This document shows, in pieces, positions 25,994 to 36,574 of a stretch of 64,000 nucleotides of DNA. The number at the start of each line of letters is the position of its first letter. Within the stretch, counting starts at the first letter, position 1. The position numbers were made by a program, and so were the translations under genes. The notes below the pieces were generated by a model. That model was given only the letters and a program-made list of their open reading frames with translations, was not told the origin of the DNA and searched no databases. The DNA comes from Pontederia crassipes (lineage: Eukaryota > Streptophyta > Magnoliopsida > Commelinales > Pontederiaceae). The DNA lies in assembly GCA_030549335.1 (NCBI GenBank), contig CM060195.1, positions 43,344,991-43,408,990 on the forward strand, written 5' to 3'.

Positions 25994-28734
25994 TGTCACA
26001 CCCAACTCCGTGTCTAAGTTCTAATCATATTTATTATTTGTTTTAATCTTATTTATCAATTTTAAAAATAAAATCGACAAAACCTCCTCCTTTAATTATC
26101 TTATGTCATTTGTCAACACAAATAATAGATGCATATATATACCCATCAAAGTTTAATAAAAAGTTATAAGACATAACATTCACATATTATCACTATTATT
26201 TCACAACACATTTCACATTTAACACCCCACATGATCAAATTTTACACAACCTTACAAAATGATTCTAATAAACTCTAGTACAACTCTCGAGTTTATATAT
26301 TATATGCATGCTTTTTAAAAATGAATATGGAGAGAAAATAAAAGTGCTCCAATGGCTCGACTTCTTCTATGTGCATCAAAGGCAAGCTTCGAGTCGACTT
26401 AACTCGAGAACTTGGGGTTATCTGAAAAATTCAACAAGAGTAATGTGAGCAACAATCGAATAAAAGTACAACATAGGGGAACAATATGAATGCATATAAT
26501 ATTTAAATAATCACATTTTTTTCATATGAGAAAACATTTAAAGCATAACTCATATCACATAAGTTTCTAAATCATATGAACTTTTACATAAATACAAATT
26601 ATTCAAGATACCATCATATTCACAATCGGATACGCAGAACAAATCATGGGTCAATATGTATCCCTCTATTATTGTGTGTCATACAATTAAGCAGAGCTTC
26701 ACAATCAAGAGTCTCAGATATGCAGAGCAAATTATGTGTCAATACGTATCCCATTCATGATTGTGTGTCACCCAATCATGATTCTCAGATACACAGAGTG
26801 ATCATGATTGCACGCAGAGCAGCCCTCAAAGGGAAAAGACATCCGATATACGCCCCAAAGACTTCATGTATATCGAATGTGGTCCCAAAAACCTTTTTCA
26901 AACAACATGACTAATGGACACATGGAGTTTAACAATATCAAAATATACATGTCATAATCTCATATCATTATCAAATAAAATTTATTTTAACTTCACAAGC
27001 ATTGTTCCCTGAAAATATTTTCATGTAAGAGATTGTTCCATCTCATATAAAATCATTGAAACATATCATAAATACTTTTCATAACTCAAGATATGTTTCA
27101 ATAATAATAATAATATTAATAATCTTTGCTTGAGATAATGTCATAAATAAAAAGAACTAACATATACATTTTGTTATGTTGTAAATTTACCCACTCACCT
27201 TGTACTTTATGTTTTCAAAGAGATTTATTAGATTTTCCTCATTTCACTTGTAGCTTGTTGGTTTCCTACAAGCAAGGATGTTATTTCACTTTCCAATTAC
27301 TAATAATAACAATATGCAATGCATGCTCATGCATGAACCCTTGTTCACCTTAAAATGCATATAATCCCCTCTGGTACTAATATCTAACTTCAAATATTTA
27401 TATTCATAGACTATTTCACACTTGGAACATCTCAATCTTCCATAACTTAACTAGGTGTTGTCTTAGAATTTCAGACTGAGTGTGTGTCAATAAATAATTC
27501 ATAACTTTTTAACCCTAAGTGCTAATCTCATGTAATTTAGAAACTAGAGTTGTTAAGGTTTCCAATCCCCAAATATCATTAACTAATTCGAAGTGATCAA
27601 GTCATAAAAATCAAGGCAATCTGACCTAGGGTTTATGCTTTGGCAGACTGTGTATCACTGAATGATTAATTTATATCTTTAACAATATTTATCCATTTGA
27701 AGAGATCCTAATTTTACTAGAATCTAGACTTCAATAATGTTTAAGAATAAAAATTTTAGAATTTAATTCCTTGTATGCCCTTATAAAAAAATGGTTAACG
27801 TGGTCTGTCCATGTCCCGAAATCTGATAGAAGAATCACTATGAAATGAAAATTTCATTTCACCCAACATACAGGTTCATTTCACCCAACATACAGGTCCA
27901 AATAGGATGATTCCACTTCTCAACGAACTCTTATAATGTTTAATTAATCATATACAAATTACAAAGCCTAATTTATTATATTCGAACCATGTCCTAATTT
28001 ATAAATTAAACCTGTATCAGACTGGGGACAGGATGAGCAACCCACGATATTGGGTTCATCATTTTCTCTATAAAAGTCCTTTTTATATGATACTTGTGAT
28101 CATGGAAAGCTAACTTCGAGAGGATAAAGCATGAAAAGTTTCAAGATTTATAAAGAACTACTCACGAAGATATGATCATATGAAGTTAAAGGTCAGTTTC
28201 GAATCAACAGATTCACTTTAACCCAACAAACTTGTCGAATTTCCTCAAGCTGTTCGGCAATGTATCTGATCTTGAAAAGTTTTCAGCTTATAGATAATTA
28301 GAATAAATGATTTATATATATATTTTAGAATTTTAACACGTCATATGGTAGTTTGGAAAAATATATTTGTAAGCAGCGGTTTGGAAAAATATAGAATAAA
28401 TATATTTGTGAGATGCCTACTTGAGCTGCTTGAAATCCTATTGGTTGAAATAATGGTCCAATCATATTATTTTATTAAAAATTAATGTTAAACCTCTAAT
28501 TAACCATATTTAATCATAGTTAAATATGTTTATTATAATATTTACAAATATTAGAATTTATTCCTAATAATCTTATATAATTTTTTTATAACGCTTATCG
28601 ATAATTAATTATGATTATGCTTTAATCCAAAAGTTAATTGCTACACGCAATCATGATTATACAAGCATCTAAACTAACTTAATATGCTAATTAAAAATAA
28701 GATTATGTTAAAATGATGTTTATGGAGCACGACA
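25994..28734 (-). repeat. 5' LTR of the minus-strand gypsy element
   Basis: It is about 2.74 kb, beginning TGTCACACCCAACTCCGTG on the plus strand. The far end reads 'gagcacgaca' where the other LTR has 'gagcacgtccgtgaca', a six-base loss, after which the TCTCT target repeat follows. It holds the empty site for the CACTA element at 17985-20051. Confidence 0.85.
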
Positions 28735-29542
28735 TCTCTACCTCCTTCTCTCACTACCTCCCTCCCTACCTCTCTACCTCTTTCTCTCTCTCCCGGACGA
28801 CGACCGAAGGATGACCTCCCACGACCTCGCCCCCCCTCTCTCTCACTCGTGGTCGGCAATCCCTCTCTCTCTCCCTTGCGCACGGCCTGGATCGGCCACC
28901 TCACGGCGGAACCGTCTCCGACCGCCTCGCGACGGATCCGTCGCCCGGCAGCCGATCCATGTCGCGCCTGGAGCCGCCGCCTGGCGGCCTGATCCGGCCG
29001 CACGCGGATTGGATCGGCCGTCTCGTAACGGATCTGTCGTCTGGCAGCCTGATTCGGTCGCCTCGGTCTGGATCGGCCGCTCCTGGGGACCCCTCTCTCT
29101 CTCTCTCTCCTTGGCCGACGACCCCTCTCTCTCTCCCTCACGCATCCGCTTGATCCAGCCTCGCGGCGGATCATGTCTGGAATGGCCGTCGGCAGCAAAT
29201 TTTTTTATTATTTTATATGTTATCTCAAACCGCTTAGGACGTCGAAAAAAATCTTGGCCAGTCGCGACCGTCTGAAGTTTTTGACGGTTGCGACTGCCAA
29301 AACTTGTGCGGTCGCCACCATCTGAAACTTCAGATGGTCGCAGCTGTCTGAACTACATTCTCGACGGGTATGGCCGTCGGAACTTTCGACGGATGTTTGT
29401 TACCCATCGGAAAATTGTTTGCGATGAGCAGCAAACAATTTTTTGACATATCGTATCCGTCAAAAACTTTATTTTTCGATAAATTTTTCAAAATTTACAA
29501 CGGTCGTGATCGTCTGAAAAGTCGAGTTTTCTTGTAGCGAAT

Positions 29543-30890
29543 ATGAATGCACCGTGCGTACATATAATAAAATTGGGGTCCACGCTTTTAAGTTGAGTAT
29601 CACACACGTGGCTAACAAAAAGGTGAATATACAAAAAGGTGAATATGGAAGTTAATATTTCTCATAGAAATATAACATTATATTTGTACGAATAAATATT
29701 ACTAAAGTAACCTTAATTATAATAATTAAGACATTTTTCTAACGATAATAGAAATGTTATCCCTATACAATTTTGATACTATATACATAATTATTAATTA
29801 TCATAACATGCAGTTAAATATTATTTATAATTTGTTAGCTAACCAATAAGGTTATATAATATGATATTTATTCATGTAAATACTTGTATAGTTTTAAATA
29901 AATGTCTAATTATAAATATTTCATTATTAGTTATTATATAGTAAGAGGACTATAATTTATAATTAAGGAAAGTTATATAAAGAAAAATGATCCGAATATT
30001 TGTATTCTTATATTTTTCTATTAGAATTTATTTCATAAAATAATGCTGGTGATTTCATGGCTTTTAGATGTTTTAGAAAATGAAAGTTCAACCCTATTTT
30101 AATATATGCTTGGCTTTAAGTTGATATTTTCCTACTTAATCCTGATTCCGGAAAAGGTCAAGAGACAGCTTTAACGCCGGATTCTACTCTCGGAAAATTT
30201 TCAATAATTCCTTAGAATCAAATAATCCTATTTCATGAATAATACCAAGGAACCAAAGGAACACCTAAAGTGTGCATAGCCCTCTCTAGTTATTTAACTA
30301 TGGTCGAAATTCACATAGAAAAAAATAGTATTTGGATAAATAGTGACTCGGATTAAAATACTAGTAGTATTCAAATTATGAGAAAAATGCATAATAATCT
30401 GTGTTAAATTAAATATATTATTTAACTTCTTCAAAGAATTGTCAGGGCCAGCTGAATGATCATCTGTGACTTTCATCGGCCCTAAGATACAATCAACATT
30501 TGATTAATTTCTGACACAATTTGAATTGAGAATCCTTTTTCTTCTGATATTGTGCTGAATTAGTTATGTTAGTCATTTCTTTTAAAAACCTTAAATTGTC
30601 GAAAAGAGAGACACCTTAATATTTATTATTTCAGTGACATACGCGAAAATAAATTATATATATGAATGCTTCGGTAATTGGAATATCAGTTCGCAACATG
30701 CACGACTATTCCATAGACAGGGGTGTACGTTGACTTCGTCATCTAATCTCTTTAGAATTTTAATAAAGCGATCCAGATGTGTTTCCACCTCCGCTCAAAA
30801 GCCCGAGATGCATCAAAGATTTGCTGAAATACAACTCCAATAAGAAAACAATTGATTACATGCATTTTGATTTTGCACCAGAAAGCAAGT
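29543..30890. other. Gene-less AT-rich stretch
   Basis: No gene, RNA or bounded element was recognised between the CACTA-like element and the inverted-repeat arm. Confidence 0.5.
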
Positions 30891-30899
30891 TCATTTTAT

Positions 30900-30966
30900 T
30901 TTGAAACGCTAAATTCCCTCCACGTTTTCTCAGTGATGCTCTTCAACTTTAATAACACGAATGTTC
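30900..30966. repeat. Outer part of the left inverted-repeat arm
   Basis: The reverse complement of this part ('gaacattcgtgttatt') aligns with 49938-49952 ('gacattcgtgttacaa'). Similarity weakens leftward of about 30930, so the left edge is uncertain. The last five bases, TGTTC, are the copia target repeat. Confidence 0.45.
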
Positions 30967-31667
30967 TATTAGGAAAAAAGGCTGAACTGATAGTTGCGAA
31001 ATTATTTTTTTCCTTTTTTAATGCGCACAATAATAATAAAATGATAACAATAATATAAAAGAATTAAATCAGATCAAAGACATAAAGAATTAATGTGAAA
31101 AACCTCTCAACGTAAGAGGAAAAAAATACGGGAGCAAGTAACATATTTCTACTATGAAATAATAATAGGTTACAAAATATCTTTTCTGAACTACGCGAAG
31201 GAATATAATAATAATTTCAAGAATTAATCTTGAATGTCACAGAATAAAAGTCTCTCGGAATTGAGGTTAAAAGTCAGAACGATCTCACCGAAATATGAGG
31301 AATAGATGAGAAGATTGCTGAGAAGTAATGTCTGAAGTTTCGTTGAGAACGAATAAGAACTTGTTCTCGAATTGAACCCCGAAGTTTTCTTCTCTCTCTA
31401 CTTTTTTCTCTCTCCTCTCGGTAAGTTGCGCACTCTAATTTAACTTCTTTACCATGCAAGTCCTTTTATAGAGATGACACGAAATAATATGTTTGAGAAT
31501 TTAATCCTTCTTCATCTCGGACAAGTCTTCGTCTCGATCTGATTTTCCTCCTTCACATCGGATTGTTGTCTGTCTCATAGGATAAACAACTTTGTTTATT
31601 TTGTTTCCTATTCGACGTCGGACTCACTGCTTCTCCTTGTCAGGTTCGCATAGTAAGAACCCCAACA
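30967..31667 (-). repeat. 3' LTR of the copia element
   Basis: 701 bp. The outer edge reads TATTAGG where the other LTR has TGTTGG, a damaged TG terminus; the inner edge ends CCCAACA. Short open frames here and in the other LTR are shadows of LTR sequence. Confidence 0.9.
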
Positions 31668-31682
31668 AACTCCCTCTTCTTA
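31668..31682 (-). promoter_or_regulatory. Polypurine tract of the copia element
   Basis: The minus strand reads AAGAAGAGGGAG followed by TT immediately before the 3' LTR. Confidence 0.65.
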
Positions 31683-34600
31683 TTTTGTGCGAAGGAATCC
31701 ACCAAGCTCGCATGCTCCCTACAGAACTCGGTCTTCTCTCTCGTTAGAGGCTTCGTCATCATATCTTGCGTATTCTTGTCAGTATGGATCTTTTGAAGAT
31801 AGAATTTCTTCTTCTTTATTTCGTCGCGAATCCAATAATACCGCACATCAATGTGCTTGGACTTAAAGTGAAAACTAGAATGCTTACTCAAATGTATAGC
31901 ACTCTGATTATCGCAGTGGATATTGTACTTCTTCTGTGTCAAACCTAAGTCCATCAGAAACTGTCTCATCCACAAAATTTCCTTGCCTACTTTAGTAGCC
32001 GCGATATATTCTGCTTCAGTCGTTGATAGTGCAACACACTTCTGTAACTTGGATTGCCATGAGATTGCTGCTCCTGCGAATGTCATCAAGTAACCAGAAG
32101 TTGACTTTCGACATCAATGTCTCTTGCCATGTCAGAGTCAGTAAATCCTTCCAACACTGACTCAACGTTTCTGAAACATAAACATATCTTAGACGTGTCT
32201 CGAAGATATCTGAGAATCCACTTGACTGCATCCCAATGCTCTCTACCAGGATTTGATAGAAATCGACTCACCACACCAACTGCATATGTTATGTCTGGCC
32301 TTGTGCAAATCATTGCATACATCAGACTGCCAATTGCAGATGCGTATGGAACGTTCTTCATCTTTTACTTCTTGGTATTACTTTTCGAACACTGTCTAAA
32401 ACTCAACTTGAAGTGACATGCAAGTGGCGATGTAACTGCATTTGCGTTCTTCATGTTGAACCTCTCCAAGACTTTATCGAATTACGTTTCTTGAGATAAC
32501 CATATCTTGCGCTACTCTCGGTCATGGGTGATCCTCATGCCAAAGATATTCTTTGCTACGCCTAGGTCTTTCATGGAAAAGTATTGACTCAGCTTCTACT
32601 CTAACTTGTCAATTTTGCTTTTATCCCGACCTACAATAAGCATGTCAACAACATATAACAATAAGATAATAAATTCATCATGTGAAAAATATTTCACGAA
32701 GACACAATGATCTGATCTGGTCTTTCTTGTATCATTCATGTGTCATGAACGACTCAAACTTCTTGTACCACTGACGAGGTGCTTGTTTGAGTCCATACAA
32801 GCTTTTTTGCAATTTACACATCAGGTTTTATTTTCCTTTCTCTTGAAAACCCTATGGTTGTTCCATGTAAATCTCTTCTTCCAAGTCACCATGGAGAAAA
32901 GCTATCTTGACGTCTAACTGTTGAACTTCTAAATCCTTGGTAGCAGCTAATCCAAGAACCACTCAAATTGATGACATTTTGACCACCGGTGAAAATATCT
33001 CGTCAAAATTAATTCCTTTCTTTTGACTGAACCCCTTGACAACTAATTTTACCTTATATCTTGGGTGTGGATTATTCTCTTCACTCTTCGGTCAAAATAT
33101 CCACTTGTTCTTGAGTGCCCTCTTCCCTTTAGGAAGCTTCACCAGTTTGTAAGTGTTGTTCTCATGCAGAGATTGCATCTCGTCCTACATGGCTTTCATC
33201 CACTCATCCTTCTGCTCATGTGACAAGACTTCTTGATAACATACTGGTTCTCCCCCTTCAGTTAATAACACGTACTATGTCGGGGAGTACCGCTTTGACT
33301 CTTATTTTTGTCTATTCGATATTCTCAACTGAGGTTTTGTTCTAGTGCATCATACTCGACATGTGGCTCATCATCGTTGTCTTCACTATCCGAAGGTATA
33401 TCTAAATTATGTGAACTGCTATCACTGCTACTGTCATCTTAATCAGCTTCTGGAGCAATGTCATCTTCTATCAGTACGTCAATTGAACTCAGTTCAGCTA
33501 GATAATCGGTGAAGGTAGTTGACTCTTTGTCCTTCAACAGATCTTCGATTGTTTGGTGTTCCATGAACACTACATCTCTGCTTCTAATAACCTTTCTGTT
33601 AATAGGATCCCAGAGTCTGTAGCCAAATTCTTCACCTACATATCCGAAAAATATATATTCTTTCGATTTGCTGTCAAGTTTTGACCGCTCATCGCTGGGG
33701 ATGTGAACAAAGACTTTGCAGCCGAACACTCTGAGATGCTTATATGAAACATCCTTCCCTGACCAGACTTTCAGAGGTATGTCACCATTCAGAGGTACTG
33801 ATGATGAGTGGTTGATCAGTTCAACTACAGTCATCATTGCTTCACCCTAAAATCCCTTCGATAGCTTGGCATGTAGAAGCATACATCTGACATATTCCTC
33901 GATTGTTCTATTCATCCTCTTAGCAACATCATTTTGTTGAGGAGTCTTGGGAACTGTCTTCTCAAGCTTGATGTCATAGGTGTTGCAGTATTCTTCAAAA
34001 GGTCATCTGTATTCGCCGCCATTATCTGCTCGGATACACTTGAGCTTCTTGTCAGTTTCTCTTTCGACTTTGGCATGAAACTTTTTGAACTCTGTCAACA
34101 CTTGATTTTTGTGTGCTATAGGAAAAGCCCAGATTCTTCTAGAATGGTCATCAATAAATATAACAAAATAAAGAGCACCACCTAGAATTTTATCCTTCAT
34201 ATAGCAGACATCAGTATGCACCAAATCAAGTACGTGTGAACTTCTAGGCGAAGAATTTCTATTAAATGTAACTCTAGTCTGCTTACCAGCCAAGCAATGA
34301 ACACATACGTCATGTGAAGTGTCTTTAGTACCTGGTAGCATATTTTGTTGAGTTAATATCTGAAATCCTTTTCTCACCTATGTGACCAAGCTGCTTGTGC
34401 CATAACTCAGAGGATAACATCTCTTGAGTCACGTTTATTTTCTCGGTGTAGTGTTGTGCTTCAGTCTTGTAGAGTGTACCATATTTGTTTCCTTTCGCCA
34501 GTAGGAGTGAACCTCGCTTGAGTTTCCACACTCCCCCTTTGAAGTTGCTCTCATAGCCGTCGTCGTCTAATTTTCCAACTGAAATTAGGTTGAGGCGGAT

Positions 34601-34942
34601 CTCAGGTATATGCCTCACATCTTTGAGCACAATCTTGCATCCTGTGTCGATCTTCAACTGAATGTCTCCAACGATAGCAATTTGGGACTCCGACTTGTTC
34701 CCCATTTTTATTGACTCGAATACTCCCTCTTTATATGTTGAGAATACATCTCTGCGAGGGATAACATGAAATGAAGCTGTAGTGTCTAAAATCCAAACTG
34801 AATCTTGACTCACAACATTGACACCATCTTCTTCCTCTTCTTGAGTAAAAAAGTATACATCGTCTGATGTAGCCACCGCAATATTGTTTTCACCACTGCC
34901 CTTCTTTTCTTTTTCAGTATCTTCAGACCCTTGACCGATCAC
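31669..34942 (-). pseudogene. Copia pol: protease, integrase, reverse transcriptase, RNase H (broken)
   Basis: Reading leftward: 34942-34325 has the aspartic protease region, where the usual catalytic D-S/T-G-A-S is WILDTTAS, so Gly is replaced, followed by a pre-integrase segment with SELWHKQLGH. 34377-34003 is the integrase core with HTDVCYM, FIDDHSRR and ADNGGEYR. 33837-33439 is the region after integrase. 33300-32500 still shows a recognisable reverse-transcriptase sequence but contains stops. 32361-31640 has PYASAIGSLMYAMICTRPD and the RNase H block VALSTTEAEYIAATK with HIDVRYYWIRDE. Frame changes occur at least between 34377 and 34325, within 33838-34002, through 32362-33438, and at 32089/32086. 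In an intact copia element all of this is one polyprotein. Confidence 0.9.
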
Positions 34943-35581
34943 GCTTTAATTTTCTGCACTCCTTTTTGAAGTGTCCTGGCTTGCCACAATGATAACATAT
35001 GACTTCTTTCCTGGACTTCGACTTGCCTCTTGACCTTGACCTTGATTTATCGTGGCTGTGAGAGTTTCTCTGTTTGTTTCTCCCACGATCTTCCACGATG
35101 AATGCCTCTGATCTGTTGTTGAGATTCTGCTCTTGCCTTCTCATTTCTTCATTGAACAAGCTATCCTTGATAGTTTCGAAAGATAATTGTCCACCTAGAG
35201 CAGAGTTGTTCAGAGAGATAATGAGCATTTCCCAACTATCAGGTAATGAGCTCAGTAGTAGTGCTTGGATCTCATCTTCAAACACGATTTTTACTGAGGA
35301 CAATTTGTTAATCAATTCTTGAAAACTGTCAAGATGTTTTGCAACAGAGTGACCATCCTTGTACTTCATGTTAACAAGTTTCTTCATCAATAACACTTTA
35401 TTCTGCGGTGATTTGCGCTCATACATATCTTACAATTTTTTCCACACTTTGCCGGGTTTATCAATATTTGCGATATGATGGAACACCTTGTCGTCGACCC
35501 ATTGTTGAATTTGTACGACTGTCTTGGTCTTAATCCTCCCCCACTTTTTAACATCCATGTCCTCGGGCTTTGCAGCATCAC
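34923..35581 (-). pseudogene. Copia gag with CCHC zinc knuckle (broken)
   Basis: This is nucleocapsid polyprotein, which packages element RNA. The main frame (35426-34923) has the LSSLPDSW and SFETIKDSLFNEEMRR segments typical of copia gag, an Arg/Ser/Lys-rich stretch, and the zinc knuckle CYHCGKPGHFKKEC. The upstream part (35581-35387) is in another frame. The frame then shifts again into protease at 34942, so at least two lesions separate parts of one original open reading frame. Confidence 0.85.
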
Positions 35582-35717
35582 CTTCGATTAGATCATAAAG
35601 GTCCCTGCAATTTAGGTAGTCTTTTATCCGAGGCTTTCAGATAGAATAATTTGTACCTCACAGGAATCTGACTGGGGGTATTATTATCCTCTATTATAAT
35701 GTGCACTTCCTAACTAA

Positions 35718-35729
35718 GCTCTGATACCA
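35718..35729 (-). promoter_or_regulatory. Primer-binding site, initiator tRNA-Met
   Basis: The minus strand reads TGGTATCAGAGC, a perfect match to the plant initiator-Met primer site, one base inside the 5' LTR. Confidence 0.95.
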
Positions 35730-35730
35730 C

Positions 35731-36437
35731 TGTTGGAAAAAAGGCTGATCTGATAGTTACGGAATTATCTTCTTTTTCCTTTTTTAATGTGGACAATAAT
35801 AATGGGATGATGATAATAATATAAAGGAATTAAATTAGACCAAAGACGTAGAGAATTAACGTAGAAAACCTCTCAACGTGAGAGGAAAAAACCACGGGAG
35901 CAAGCATCAGATCTTCCACTATGAAATAATAGTAAGTTACAAAATATCTTCTCTAAACTACGCAGAATATAATAATAATCTCAAGAATTAATCTTGGATG
36001 CCATAGAATAAAAGTCTCTCGAATCTGCGGATAAAAGTCAGAACGATCTCACCGAAGTATGATGAATAGATGAGAAGTTTGCTGAGAAGTAATGTCTGAA
36101 GTTTCGTTGAGAACGGATAAGAACTCGTTTCCGAATCGAACCCCGAAGTTTTCTTCTCTCTTCTTTTTTCTCTTTCCTCTCGGTGACTGTATGGCTCGCT
36201 GTTCGACTGCGCATTCTGATTTAACTTCTTTACTATGCACGTCCTTTTATAGCTCTGACACGAGACAATTTGCTTGAGAATTTAATCCTTCTTCATCTCG
36301 GACAAGTCTTCATCTCGATCTGATTTTCCTCCACATTGTCCGTCTCATAGGATAAACAACTATGTTTATTTTGTTTCCTATTCGACGTCGGACTCGCTGC
36401 TTCTCATTGTCAGGTTCGCATAGTAAGAACTCCAACA
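35731..36437 (-). repeat. 5' LTR of the copia element
   Basis: 707 bp with TGTTGG...TCCAACA ends, aligned throughout with 30967-31667 with scattered substitutions and a short insertion around 36190-36205. Confidence 0.92.
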
Positions 36438-36574
36438 TGTTCTACATTTTTTAACTCGTTTCACCTAGTGCCATCCTTACCTGCGATCGGCTGTCTCCTG
36501 GCGCTGACAAAACATCTTCTCTCCTCTCCACATAGACATTACAATGACGTGACAAGATAAAAAAATTTTAAAAA
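36438..36574. repeat. Inner part of the left inverted-repeat arm
   Basis: The reverse complement aligns with 49784-49935. Examples are 'ctctccacatagacatt' (36524-36540) against 'taatatctatgtggagag' (49821-49838), and 'tgcgatcggc' (36482-36491) against 'gccgatcgca' (49888-49897). It abuts the left LTR of the plus-strand gypsy element. Confidence 0.8.

Larger units (their letters stand above)
16366..28734 (-). mobile_element. Degraded gypsy LTR retrotransposon (chromovirus type), minus strand
   Basis: A 5-bp TSD TCTCT (16361-16365 and 28735-28739) brackets two long LTRs and a decayed internal region. The 5' LTR is at 25994-28734 and the 3' LTR at 16366-21101. The LTRs belong to the same family as those of the plus-strand element at 36575-49783. 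A tRNA-Met-like primer site (25977-25988) and a purine tract (21102-21115 on the minus strand) confirm the orientation. A CACTA element sits in the 3' LTR and a hAT element in the internal region. The terminal bases of both LTRs have small deletions. No protein-coding capacity remains. Confidence 0.85.
15754..29539. mobile_element. CACTA-like non-autonomous element, split by a gypsy element
   Basis: The left terminus begins CACTAGAAGA and the right terminus ends TCTTGTAGCG (reverse complement CGCTACAAGA), flanked by the 3-bp TSD AAT (15751-15753 and 29540-29542). Both ends carry subterminal repeats of the type 'gac(g)gt.t...accgtcgg' (15840-16275 and 29190-29515), characteristic of CACTA elements. 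Without the gypsy insertion at 16366-28734 and its duplicated target, it is about 1.4 kb. The segments nearest the insertion are pyrimidine-rich, then GC-rich (28740-29180), and resemble captured sequence. No transposase is present. The right terminus departs from CACTA by one base. Confidence 0.65.
30967..36437 (-). mobile_element. Copia LTR retrotransposon, Tnt1-like, defective
   Basis: A 5-bp TSD TGTTC (30962-30966 and 36438-36442) flanks LTRs of about 0.7 kb: the 3' LTR at 30967-31667 and the 5' LTR at 35731-36437. The element reads right to left: LTR, primer site, gag with zinc knuckle, protease, integrase, reverse transcriptase, RNase H, purine tract, LTR. That domain order, with integrase before reverse transcriptase, is diagnostic of copia. 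The proteins resemble the Tnt1-94 type. Several frameshifts and stops make it non-autonomous today. It is inserted in the left arm of the inverted-repeat element. Confidence 0.93.

Noticed and set aside
28674-29275. Frames of up to 174 codons in the GC-rich part of the outer CACTA-like element
   Set aside because: They are Arg/Gly/Ser-rich on both strands, cross the gypsy LTR/target boundary at 28734 and have no domain.
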